From Desulfosporosinus youngiae DSM 17734 (GTDB lineage: Bacteria > Bacillota > Desulfitobacteriia > Desulfitobacteriales > Desulfitobacteriaceae), in NCBI RefSeq assembly GCF_000244895.1, contig NZ_CM001441.1, forward strand, positions 2,314,226 through 2,378,225: DNA of 64,000 nt, in the 5' to 3' direction. Made by a program: the position numbers and the translations under genes. Under the pieces are notes generated by a model that made no database searches, was not told the origin of the DNA, and saw nothing but the letters and a program-made list of their open reading frames with translations. Below, piece by piece: positions 52,629-61,509 of the stretch. Every line of letters starts with the position of its first letter. Position 1 is the stretch's first letter.

Positions 52629-53276
52629 TTGGGCAAACTTCTTATTTTGGGTGCTGGTGGACATGGCAAGGTAGTTGCAGAGTGTGCCTTGTCATTAGGA
52701 ATATATACGACAATTGCATTTTTAGATGATGATGAAAAAGTTATTGAGGAATCCATCCTAGGGTCATGTCCAGTTATTGGAACATTTAGTGATGCTGGTA
52801 GTTTTGTTCATAAGTTTTCTGAAGCATTTGTGGCTCTTGGGAACAATCGGTCAAGAGTTAGGCTTATAACCTATCTTAGGGAGATAGGTTATAAGATACC
52901 CTGTTTAATTCACCCTGCTGCGTATGTTAGCAAATCTGCTCATATTGAAATTGGGACGGTCATAATGGCGGGAGCTGTTGTTAATGCAGATGCACATATT
53001 GGGGTGGGTGGAATCATTAACACGGGTGCGTCTGTTGATCACGACTGCGTGCTCGGTGTAGGTGTTCACTTATCACCTGGAGCGCGGTTAGGTGGGACTG
53101 TGACTGTTGGGGACTATACTTGGATTTGTATGGGCGCTAATGTTGTGAATAATGTTCATGTAGGGAAAGGAAGCGTTGCTGCAGCAGGGGCTACTGTGAT
53201 TAGAGATGTTGGTGATAATTTGCTTGTTGCGAAGGTGCCTGCTAGGGAATTGAAAAAGACCGACCTAAAGAGATAG
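52629..53276 (+). CDS. sugar N/O-acetyltransferase, PglD/NeuD-like
   Basis: The 215-aa protein has an N-terminal nucleotide-sugar binding fold (LLILGAGGHGKVVAECALSL) and a C-terminal left-handed beta-helix (IGTVIMAGAVVNADAHIGVG, then NTGASVDHDCVLGVGVHLSP). The catalytic histidine is in ASVDHDC. It should acetylate the amino group made by the aminotransferase, giving a UDP-diacetamido sugar. The start codon is TTG 52629 with GAGTGTACC upstream, a poor ribosome site, so translation may depend on coupling with the gene before it. Two decayed copies of its tail region lie downstream. Confidence 0.9.
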   Translation: MGKLLILGAGGHGKVVAECALSLGIYTTIAFLDDDEKVIEESILGSCPVIGTFSDAGSFVHKFSEAFVALGNNRSRVRLITYLREIGYKIPCLIHPAAYVSKSAHIEIGTVIMAGAVVNADAHIGVGGIINTGASVDHDCVLGVGVHLSPGARLGGTVTVGDYTWICMGANVVNNVHVGKGSVAAAGATVIRDVGDNLLVAKVPARELKKTDLKR

Positions 53277-53359
53277 TTGATCAGCACAATTGGGAATACG
53301 AGGATACAACAGTTATCCGACAGTTAACAATCTTAAGGGTTAAATATTTTAGCATAATA

Positions 53360-53472
53360 CACCCTACTGTAAGGCTGTCAAAATATGTTGAGATTGGGGT
53401 GCGTTCCATAATATGTGTTGATGAGAATACGGTTGTTGTAGGGTTCCTGCAAAGGCATTAAAAAATGACTAA
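53360..53472 (+). pseudogene. decayed acetyltransferase relic A (PglD-like)
   Basis: From 53360 the frame reads HPTVRLSKYVEIGVRSII and then ENTVVVG. After a one-base shift it continues VPAKALKND to a stop at 53470-53472. The first part matches HPAAYVSKSAHIEIG of the intact neighbour, and VVVG...VPAKAL is the usual end of such proteins. The central beta-helix coils are missing. Confidence 0.6.
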
Positions 53473-53558
53473 GTTTAAGGAGTAGATCATCGGTTTACTG
53501 AGGTTTTTTCTTGCATGTATAACTTGTCATCGGGGGCGTAGTTAGGAGGGACAAGCTA

Positions 53559-53621
53559 GGCAGCGTGATTATAAATGCTAGCGCTAATTTGCTTGTAGGG
53601 AGGATGCCTGTGAGGGAATAA
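53559..53621 (+). pseudogene. decayed acetyltransferase relic B (C-terminal tail only)
   Basis: The frame reads GSVIINASANLLVGRMPVRE then a stop. It resembles the end of the intact gene (GSVAAAGATV...DNLLVAKVPARE), with NLLV and P-x-RE conserved. Only about 20 residues remain. Confidence 0.5.
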
Positions 53622-53802
53622 TTGAGTTAGAGCTTTATATTCACTTGAATTATCGTTGAATGTCACAGTGGTTGTTAGCCTAGGATTTTAACATAGGGTT
53701 TAGCTAATGTAGCAAAGCAGCAAAAATAATTTGAGATGTCTATGCAGAGCTGTATAGGTCCCAACGGAGAAGATAAGACAAAGATGTTTAGGAGAGAAGA
53801 TA

Positions 53803-54969
53803 ATGGGTCTACTATTAAAAACTCTTTTTTACTCAAGCGGCTTTATTATAGTGTGGGCAATGGTAGGATACCCATTATCACTGAAGCTGATTGATAGATT
53901 ATATAAAGGGGAGCAACTGAAAAAAGATTATTCAATTCAGCCGACCGTAACGGTTATGGTTGTAGCCCATAATGAAGAGAAAGTTATTCTGGAAAAGATG
54001 AACAACATTCTAGAACTAGATTACCCGCAGGAAAAAATTGAGTTTTTGGTTTCTTCCGATAATAGCACTGATAGGACAAATGAAATTGTAACGAAGTTTA
54101 TAAAAGAACATAACGAAAGGAGAATCAGATTATTTGAAGTTATATTACGTAAAGGTAAAACAAATGCTCAGAATGAAGCCCAAAAGACAGTTACTACCGA
54201 GTATCTGGTTATGACAGACGCTAACGCAATGATGGACAAGAATTCAATTAAGGAATTAATGGCAGCATTCACTTCAAATAATATCGCCTATGTGACAGGG
54301 AGATTATCAATTGTTAATCAATATGTAAATGAGGTCAGCATTTCAGAGTCGAGGTATTGGGATAACGATCTTGCAGCCCGGGAAATTGAAGGAAGAATAC
54401 AGACCATCACAGCAGGAAATGGTGCAATCTATGCATGCAGGACAAGTGATTATTATGACTTTAATCCAATTCAGTGCCATGACAGTGCTATGCCGTTGTT
54501 TTACGCGTTACAAGGTAAACGAGCGATTTGTAACCATGATGCTATAGCCTATGAAAAAGCCGGTGAGGTAATCAAGGATGAATTTAACCGAAAGGTCAGA
54601 ATGAGTCGAATCATACTTAAACACATATTGCCGGATATAAACATCCTTAATATTTTTAAGTATAGATGGTTTTCGTATTTTTACTTCGGCCACAGAACAT
54701 GTAGGTATCTATTATGGCTTTCCCACTTGATAGTATTCGTGACGAATGTATTCTTAATTAAAGAGTCCTGGTTATATGCTGTAACTTTTACCGCACAAGT
54801 ACTGTTCTACCTTTTAGGGATTATTAGAGGGGTTACAAAAGCCAATAATAAACAGCTGACCATGATTTACTACTACTGTATGACGATAGCAGCCCAATGG
54901 GTAGGTGTGTATAACACTTTGACTGAAAGGACTAAGCCATTCTGGGAAAAAGCAGAAAGTACTAGATAG
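53803..54969 (+). CDS. family 2 glycosyltransferase, membrane-associated
   Basis: The 388-aa protein has a GT2 domain: VTVMVVAHNEEKVILEKMNN at the start, LVSSDNSTDRTNEIV, and the metal-binding VMTDANAMMD (D-x-N variant of D-x-D). The C-terminal 100 residues have two or three membrane segments, and a single segment may lie at the N-terminus. It should add a sugar to the lipid-linked glycan. The ATG at 53803 follows AGGAGAGAAGATA. A stretch of about 110 bases separates it from the next gene. Confidence 0.9.
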   Translation: MGLLLKTLFYSSGFIIVWAMVGYPLSLKLIDRLYKGEQLKKDYSIQPTVTVMVVAHNEEKVILEKMNNILELDYPQEKIEFLVSSDNSTDRTNEIVTKFIKEHNERRIRLFEVILRKGKTNAQNEAQKTVTTEYLVMTDANAMMDKNSIKELMAAFTSNNIAYVTGRLSIVNQYVNEVSISESRYWDNDLAAREIEGRIQTITAGNGAIYACRTSDYYDFNPIQCHDSAMPLFYALQGKRAICNHDAIAYEKAGEVIKDEFNRKVRMSRIILKHILPDINILNIFKYRWFSYFYFGHRTCRYLLWLSHLIVFVTNVFLIKESWLYAVTFTAQVLFYLLGIIRGVTKANNKQLTMIYYYCMTIAAQWVGVYNTLTERTKPFWEKAESTR

Positions 54970-55080
54970 ATAAACTAAAGTGTGAACAGTAGAATTGCAA
55001 AAGAATATTGCGTGAAATCTATACTGAATTATTAAAATGATTTACACAATATTACAATAATATTTTGGTGAGGTGGTTTT

Positions 55081-56436
55081 TTGAATAACTCCTTGCTTAG
55101 GATCTACCTTAACTCTCCTTTCATTTTAAAAAGAGTTTTTGCAAATATCGAAGCAGTAAGAAGAGATCGCTATCGTAGATTTGAGGATTCTAGTAATGGT
55201 TCAGCTGAAGTTGATTATGGTAAAAGTTTGGTCAATGAAAAATTCAATTTTGATATTAATAAAATCAACACTTTACTTAAACAGGCATCATGTAATGTTA
55301 AATACTATAGCTTTCTAAAGGAGCATGAAGTTAACTCTGTTGAAGACTTTGAAAAAATACCTTTATTAACCAAGAGAATAATTTCATTAAATCGAGAAGT
55401 GCTAATATCAAAAAAGATTAGAAATAAAAAAGAACTTTGGAATGGTTCATCAAGTGGATCAACCGGAACCCCATTAAAGTATTACAGAGATAAAAACAGC
55501 ATTTCTAGTGAACGATTGAGTTATGATAGTTACTATAAATATTGCGGATGTGATTTAAACAAAAAGCGTGTCCGAATTTCTGGTGTCAAAGTAGCTCACT
55601 TCGATCGAAAAAAGCCACCATATTGGTTGTATATTGATAAATATAAGCAACTTCAATGCAGCACCTACCATATCTCTGAAAAAAGTTATACGGATTATTT
55701 ACTAGCGTTTAATAGAGTAAATGCAGATTTTGCTACAGGATTTCCATCGGGGTGGTTCGCATTAGCTGAATTGATGGTAGAACATAAGGTAACGTTTGAT
55801 AAATTTAAAGCTATTGTGACCGATAGTGAGGGCCTATCTATGGAACAGCAGAGAACGATAATGAAAGCGTTTAATTGTCCAGTCTATCAAACCTACGGAC
55901 TAGGCGAAGTGGGTATGTGTGCTGTTCAGTGCCAAAAAGGTAATTTCCATATATTGTCGACCCATTATGTGGAAATTATTAATAGTAATGGTGAAAAAGT
56001 TATTGACGGGGAAGATGGAGAGATTGTTGTTACGGATCTTAATAGCGCTAATTATCCATTTATTAGATATGCTACTGGGGATTTAGGCATTATGCATCAT
56101 AATGATTGTGGTTGTGGAATAAAAACCCCGTACTTATCTAAGATTATTGGCAGAGTGGAGGATTATATTCTTACTAAGAATGGTAGGAAAATCACGAGGT
56201 TGACGATGATTGTCAAACCAGCTGTCGGAATTAAAGAAAGCCAGATAATTCAAGTTTCGAGAGATGAAATTGTTATAAATGTGGTTCCGGATTTCAACTT
56301 CGTCGAAGAGTCTATGAGGCTTGTTCTAGAAACGGCTAAAGAGTTTGTGGGGGATATGATAGTAACTTGGAAAACTGTAGAAAGACTTGAAAGAATGCCT
56401 AGCGGAAAATTGAAGTTCTTGATAAAGAGGATTTGA
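55081..56436 (+). CDS. CapK/PaaK-like adenylation-domain protein in glycan cluster
   Basis: The 451-aa protein resembles phenylacetate-CoA ligase-like CapK proteins found in capsule and O-antigen clusters. LWNGSSSGSTGTPLKYYRDK is the phosphate-binding (P) loop, VYQTYGLGEVGMCAVQC is the Y-G-x-x-E motif, and TGDLGIM with IIGRVEDYI is the adenylation C-terminal hinge. TTG 55081 follows GGTGAGGTGG. The role in glycan synthesis is not established; it may activate an acyl or amino acid for decorating a sugar. The lack of a carrier protein gene nearby leaves the acceptor unknown. Confidence 0.85.
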   Translation: MNNSLLRIYLNSPFILKRVFANIEAVRRDRYRRFEDSSNGSAEVDYGKSLVNEKFNFDINKINTLLKQASCNVKYYSFLKEHEVNSVEDFEKIPLLTKRIISLNREVLISKKIRNKKELWNGSSSGSTGTPLKYYRDKNSISSERLSYDSYYKYCGCDLNKKRVRISGVKVAHFDRKKPPYWLYIDKYKQLQCSTYHISEKSYTDYLLAFNRVNADFATGFPSGWFALAELMVEHKVTFDKFKAIVTDSEGLSMEQQRTIMKAFNCPVYQTYGLGEVGMCAVQCQKGNFHILSTHYVEIINSNGEKVIDGEDGEIVVTDLNSANYPFIRYATGDLGIMHHNDCGCGIKTPYLSKIIGRVEDYILTKNGRKITRLTMIVKPAVGIKESQIIQVSRDEIVINVVPDFNFVEESMRLVLETAKEFVGDMIVTWKTVERLERMPSGKLKFLIKRI

Positions 56437-56490
56437 AACTAAAATTTATTTCCTGAATTGATGCTTATACTTTAAGAATTTGGAGGAATT

Positions 56491-57540
56491 ATGCATAAGG
56501 TTGCTATGATAGGTCATTTTGGTGGCGATAGGGACTTTTCGGATGGACAGACTGTAAAAACAAAGGAATTGTACAACTTTATTATCCGCGAATATACATC
56601 AAATCTTTGTGTTTTAGATACCTTTAAAATAACAAGAAATATTTTTAAGCTTATAAGAATGATAAATAATACCTTAAGAAATAGTGAAAAAGTAGTATTA
56701 ATTGTTTCATCAAGGGGTTATAAAGTTCTGTTGCCCATGCTTGTTTTATTAAATCAAATTTATAATCGGGATATTTTCGATTTTGTTATAGGAGGGTTTA
56801 GGCAAAACCACCTAAAAAAAAGTTGGATTTTGCGTTTGTTTTCAAAGCGATGTAAGATGATTTATTTGGAATCGCATGGGTTAGTTAATGAATATAAAGC
56901 CTTAAAAATCGAAAACTGTGTTTATTTACCTAATTTTAAAACACTAAATTTAACTTCAGATAAAGAAATAAATCATAGGTTAGAAAAACCTTTTAAACTA
57001 TGTACATTTTCTAGAATATGCAAAGAGAAAGGTATCGAAAATGCAATTGAGGCAGTCAAATTATTAAATAAGAAACTTGGAAAAGTGGTATATGAGTTGG
57101 ATATATTCGGAATACCGGATAAAGCTTACATAGAACGATTTGACAAATTAAAGACCCAGTTTCCTCCATATATTCATTATAAGGGATTGGTTGATTATCG
57201 TAAAAGTACTGAAGTCTTAAAACATTACTACCTGTTACTTTTCCCAACTTATCACAATGGAGAGGGATTTCCAGGCACATTGATTGATGCATTTGCTTCG
57301 GGGTTGCCAGTAATCGCCTCTGAATGGAATTGTAATGCTGAGATTATAGAAGATGGCAAAACAGGACGGATAATTCCTGTTAAAGATGTAGCGGCATTAA
57401 GTGAAATTCTATTTTATTACGCTGAGCATCCGGCAGAAGTTATGGAAATGAAAAAGCATTGTATAGAAGAAGCATATAAGTACACGCCAAAACAGGCTTT
57501 GAAGCCGTTTATAGATAAATTAAGAGATGGAAAATCTTAA
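56491..57540 (+). CDS. family 1/4 glycosyltransferase (GT-B)
   Basis: The 349-aa protein has a GT-B fold. The C-terminal donor-binding half shows KLCTFSRICKEKGIENAIEA, YHNGEGFPGTLIDAFASGLP (E-G-F-P with E-x7-E type spacing) and ASEWNCNAEIIEDGKTG. The N-terminal half has the expected beta-strands. ATG 56491 follows GGAGGAATT. No transmembrane segment is seen. It is one of two GT-B enzymes in a row that probably extend the repeat unit. Confidence 0.9.
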   Translation: MHKVAMIGHFGGDRDFSDGQTVKTKELYNFIIREYTSNLCVLDTFKITRNIFKLIRMINNTLRNSEKVVLIVSSRGYKVLLPMLVLLNQIYNRDIFDFVIGGFRQNHLKKSWILRLFSKRCKMIYLESHGLVNEYKALKIENCVYLPNFKTLNLTSDKEINHRLEKPFKLCTFSRICKEKGIENAIEAVKLLNKKLGKVVYELDIFGIPDKAYIERFDKLKTQFPPYIHYKGLVDYRKSTEVLKHYYLLLFPTYHNGEGFPGTLIDAFASGLPVIASEWNCNAEIIEDGKTGRIIPVKDVAALSEILFYYAEHPAEVMEMKKHCIEEAYKYTPKQALKPFIDKLRDGKS

Positions 57541-57557
57541 GATATGGAGAATTTTAA

Positions 57558-58763
57558 GTGAAAAAAATAGGGCTATACGTACCTAACCTTAGCAATGGCG
57601 GCGCTGAAAGAGTAGTTTCACGCCTATCTTATATCCTTAGTAATTACTATGAGGTATTTATTATTTTGAATGAAGACGTAGTCAATTACGATGTCTTCTG
57701 TAAGATAATCAATATCGATATACCGGCTCAATCAAATCTTTTTAAAAAAGTTTTCTTGCCTTTTCGCAGAGCAAAAAAGTTAAAAAAAATTAAACAAACC
57801 CATAAAATGGAAAGCGTAATAAGCTTTTTAACCAATGCAAATATTGTCAATGTATTATCTATAACACAAAATACATCAACAATATTATCTGTGCGAAATT
57901 TTTCTGAGTTGGAGAAGAATCAATCGAATTTAAGCAAAGTTAAAGACATTATTATGAAATTACTTTATCAAAGGGCAGATTGTGTGGTACCTGTATCATT
58001 AGCTTTAGAAAAGAGCTTAATTGAGAATTACAATATTCCTCGCCATAAAATCAAAACAATTTATAACCCATATGATATTGATGAAATAAATGCACTGTCA
58101 AAAACTACTATTGAGAGTATTGAACATAAACATTTCTTAAACACTGGAAAAGTTTTCATAACCGTAGGAAGGCTAACCTACCAAAAGGGGCATTGGCATT
58201 TATTAAAGGCTTTCTCGATGCTCCCGGATGATTGCCAGGCTAAACTGCTGATTATTGGAACTGGTGAAAATCAATCAAAAATTGAGCGATTAATTAAGAC
58301 GCTTAATATAGAAGGGAAGGTATTATTAGCAGGATATCAAAAGAATCCGTTTCAGTATATTTCAAAATGCTACGCGTATGTGCTTACATCACTATTTGAA
58401 GGATTCCCTAATGCCATGGTTGAAGCAATGGCGTGTCAATGTCCAGTTATCGCGGCAGATTGTAAATCAGGACCGCGTGAAATTCTATTTGAGGGGGGTG
58501 ATTTAAATAAGGAGATAAAACAGATAGAGTGCGCTGACTATGGGATCCTAGTGCCGAAGCTTTCAATGGAAGATAATTGGAGCGAAGAACTAGAGAATGA
58601 TAGTGATAGATTATTGTCAAAGGCTATGAAAATGATGATAGACAATGAGGCTCTAAGAAATGAGTTAGGGAAAAAGGGACAAAAACGTGCAAGACTATTT
58701 AATTATCAAGTATGTTTGGAACGCTATATAAAGGGGATAGAAAATGCTCGATCAAAATATTGA
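57558..58763 (+). CDS. family 4 glycosyltransferase (GT-B)
   Basis: The 401-aa protein has the GT4 pattern: IGLYVPNLSNGGAERVVSRL at the N-terminus, GKVFITVGRLTYQKGHWHLL, SLFEGFPNAMVEAMACQCPV with the E-x7-E motif, and AADCKSGPREIL. The start codon is GTG 57558 with GGAGA upstream. It overlaps the polymerase-like gene by 20 bases, showing coupling. Donor and acceptor sugars cannot be read from sequence. Confidence 0.92.
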   Translation: MKKIGLYVPNLSNGGAERVVSRLSYILSNYYEVFIILNEDVVNYDVFCKIINIDIPAQSNLFKKVFLPFRRAKKLKKIKQTHKMESVISFLTNANIVNVLSITQNTSTILSVRNFSELEKNQSNLSKVKDIIMKLLYQRADCVVPVSLALEKSLIENYNIPRHKIKTIYNPYDIDEINALSKTTIESIEHKHFLNTGKVFITVGRLTYQKGHWHLLKAFSMLPDDCQAKLLIIGTGENQSKIERLIKTLNIEGKVLLAGYQKNPFQYISKCYAYVLTSLFEGFPNAMVEAMACQCPVIAADCKSGPREILFEGGDLNKEIKQIECADYGILVPKLSMEDNWSEELENDSDRLLSKAMKMMIDNEALRNELGKKGQKRARLFNYQVCLERYIKGIENARSKY

Positions 58764-59982
58764 GTTAAAGCGTTCTTGTTATAGAGGTGAAATATATGTA
58801 GAAAAATTGTGCGTTCCGGCTTTGATTCTATATATCACTTCCCTCTTTATTTTTGTAGACAATCCACAATTTGTAAATGTATCAAGAGTATTATTTTTAT
58901 TCTTCGCTGGAGTTACAACTTTGGTGATAATATCTCGCCAAGAAGTTTATGTAGAGAAAGCGATGATATATCTTTACTGTTTCTTTGTGTTCTGTCTGGC
59001 ATCATGTTTTTGGGCACTTAGTTATGACGACGCAGTAAGGAAAGTGGTTCTACTAGTACAGATGTTAATTTTATTGTTTTTAATCTGCCAAGCTCTGTCT
59101 TCGAAAAGACAGATAGATATTGTGGTTTTTGGAATAGCTATTGCAGGAGTAGCACTTTTCATTTATGGCGTTATTATATACGGTTTGGAGCATATATATT
59201 ATGCGGTTTTAACTGGCGAGCGTTTAGGAAAGGAAATAAGCCAAGAAAATACAATGGGTCGTTTGGCAAGTATTGCATCAATAGTGTGGTTTTGTTATGG
59301 AGTACAAAAAAAGAACTACCTTTACTTTGCTGCTTGGCTTATGCCCTTTGTGATGGTGTTAGCAAGTGGCTCAAGAACTTCAGCTGCGATAGCTCTAATA
59401 GGCATACTTATTGCCATAATCGCAAAAATAGGATTTAAAAAGAGTTATAAGCTTTTAGTAAGAATACCTATAGTTGGCGTTTTGCTCTACTTTATATTGC
59501 AGTTAAGTATATTCGATTCAATAAAATTAAGATATTTTTCTCTATACTCAGCAGTTACTACTGGCGAGGGTGACGGAAATATGCGCATTAATATGGTGAA
59601 ATGGGGCCTAGAGTGGTTTAAGGAAAGTCCCATCTGGGGTTATGGTGTAGGAAATTATGGAGAACTCCTAGTAAATAAAATTGGTTGGGACACCTATGCA
59701 CATAATAACTTTATTGAGTTGTTAGTTGGTGTGGGGATAATAGGATTTTCGTTGTATTATGCTGTATACGCATATATATTTTATCATCTAAATCAATTGA
59801 TGAAGAGGAAAGATCCAACAGCCACTATATTATTTATTGTTTTAATCATGTGGATTTGTTCAGAAATTGGTGCAGTGAACTATACAAGTAAAATGACGTA
59901 TGTCCTAATAGGAATTTGCATCTCATATATAAGGCTAAGCAATAACCAAGAAATAACAAAACATTCCAGGCGAAAAGCTTGA
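58744..59982 (+). CDS. O-antigen polymerase/ligase-like membrane protein (Wzy/WaaL family)
   Basis: The 412-aa protein has about ten membrane segments and a large extracytoplasmic loop in the middle (SIFDSIKLRYFSLYSAVTTG, then SPIWGYGVGNYGELL), as in Wzy or O-antigen ligase members. The motif AHNNFIELLVGVGIIG is the typical H-N-x-F-x-E/x-L-V stretch of the O-antigen ligase family. It starts inside the preceding glycosyltransferase. It would polymerise the repeat units exported by the flippase downstream. Whether it is a polymerase or ligase cannot be settled from sequence. Confidence 0.9.
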   Translation: MLDQNIELKRSCYRGEIYVEKLCVPALILYITSLFIFVDNPQFVNVSRVLFLFFAGVTTLVIISRQEVYVEKAMIYLYCFFVFCLASCFWALSYDDAVRKVVLLVQMLILLFLICQALSSKRQIDIVVFGIAIAGVALFIYGVIIYGLEHIYYAVLTGERLGKEISQENTMGRLASIASIVWFCYGVQKKNYLYFAAWLMPFVMVLASGSRTSAAIALIGILIAIIAKIGFKKSYKLLVRIPIVGVLLYFILQLSIFDSIKLRYFSLYSAVTTGEGDGNMRINMVKWGLEWFKESPIWGYGVGNYGELLVNKIGWDTYAHNNFIELLVGVGIIGFSLYYAVYAYIFYHLNQLMKRKDPTATILFIVLIMWICSEIGAVNYTSKMTYVLIGICISYIRLSNNQEITKHSRRKA

Positions 59983-60044
59983 GAATATAAAAGGACTAGA
60001 GAATAGATTGAATGCTACCGAATCTGCAGTAGGAGTAGAATGGA

Positions 60045-61496
60045 TTGAAAGACGCTGAATTGAAGGAAAAGATGATTAAAGCCACAAAATGGTCGGCTTT
60101 AACTGAAATAGTTGCTAAACTGGTTATTCCGGTTACAAATATGATTCTAGCAAGACTTCTGACACCGGAGGCATTTGGTATAGTAGCAATTGTGACTATG
60201 ATTATCAGCTTTACAGATATGTTCGCTGATGCAGGTTTTCAAAAATATTTGGTACAGCATGAATTTAAAAGCAAAGAAGAAAAAGACCAAAAGGCTGCAG
60301 TAGCCTTTTGGACAAATCTTGGTATATCATTATTTCTCTGGAGTGTCATCGCATTATTTTGTGAGCCGATCGCAACAATAGTTGGCAATCCAGGACTAGG
60401 TAATGTAATAACAATAGCTTGTATTCAATTGCCTCTAACCTCATTTTCTAGTATACAAATTGCTCTGTACAAAAGAGATTTTAATTATAAAACCTTGTTT
60501 TTAGTTCGGATAATATCGATTGGATTGCCATTTACGGTAACAATTCCTCTTGCTATTTTAGGGTTTAGCCATTGGGCACTTATTATTGGATCAATATGTG
60601 GGCAACTATCCAATGCAATTATATTAACAGTTAATTCTAATTGGAAACCAACATTTTTTTATAGATTTACGATCCTGAAAGAAATGTTGTCATTTTGCAT
60701 TTGGTCACTCATAGAGGCGATTTCTATATGGTTAACGACATGGGCAGATTCGATTATTATTGCAAGCGCATTTAGCTCTTATTACTTAGGATTATATAGA
60801 ACTTCCACAAATATGGTAAATTCGCTGATGGGGATTATTACTGCCGCTACTACTTCAGTACTCTTTTCTACACTATCCCGATTACAAGATGACGACAGGG
60901 AATTTAACCGCACTTTTTTAAAGATACAGCGAATCGTCTCAATTATAATTTTTCCCCTAGGAGTTGGCGTATTTCTGTATAGTGATTTAGCAGTACAGTT
61001 TTTTTTAGGTAGTCAATGGAAGGAAGCTACCGGTATTATAGGTATTTGGGCATTAGCGCAAATTGTAAGGGTTGTATTTTGTTACTACTGTAGCGAAGTT
61101 TATAGAGCAAGGGGAAGGCCAAAGCTATCATTTTTAGTTCAAGTACTTTACGCGCTAGTGCTGATACCTACTTGTATAATTAGCTCCAAATACGGTTTTG
61201 AGCCATTTATATATGCACGTTCAGCAACGGTAATAGAATTTGCTCTAGTTCATCTCCTGGTTATGAATTTTGCTATTGGGATTTCGACATTCAAAATTAT
61301 AAAGAATGTATATCCGGCAGCTGCTTCGGCAATTGCTATGGGATTAGGTGGGTATTATTTACAACAAGTATCGGAAGGAGCGATATGGAGGGGTATATCG
61401 ATAATAATATGCATTATCCTATATTTCGGTTTATCGCTTTGTTTTCAAAATACCAGAAAAGGGATAGTTGAATGGATAAAACGGACAGCTCACTGA
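60045..61496 (+). CDS. lipid-linked oligosaccharide flippase (Wzx/MOP family)
   Basis: The 483-aa protein has about 12-14 membrane segments and begins like Wzx/PST flippases: MIKATKWSALTEIVAKLVIP, then NMILARLLTPEAFGIVAIVT, and MFADAGFQKYLVQ. It moves lipid-linked repeat units across the membrane. The TTG 60045 start follows AGGAG with eight bases of spacing. It lies 62 bases after the Wzy-like gene, consistent with a Wzx/Wzy-dependent pathway. Confidence 0.93.
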   Translation: MKDAELKEKMIKATKWSALTEIVAKLVIPVTNMILARLLTPEAFGIVAIVTMIISFTDMFADAGFQKYLVQHEFKSKEEKDQKAAVAFWTNLGISLFLWSVIALFCEPIATIVGNPGLGNVITIACIQLPLTSFSSIQIALYKRDFNYKTLFLVRIISIGLPFTVTIPLAILGFSHWALIIGSICGQLSNAIILTVNSNWKPTFFYRFTILKEMLSFCIWSLIEAISIWLTTWADSIIIASAFSSYYLGLYRTSTNMVNSLMGIITAATTSVLFSTLSRLQDDDREFNRTFLKIQRIVSIIIFPLGVGVFLYSDLAVQFFLGSQWKEATGIIGIWALAQIVRVVFCYYCSEVYRARGRPKLSFLVQVLYALVLIPTCIISSKYGFEPFIYARSATVIEFALVHLLVMNFAIGISTFKIIKNVYPAAASAIAMGLGGYYLQQVSEGAIWRGISIIICIILYFGLSLCFQNTRKGIVEWIKRTAH

Positions 61497-61509
61497 AAGG
61501 AGTACAGCA

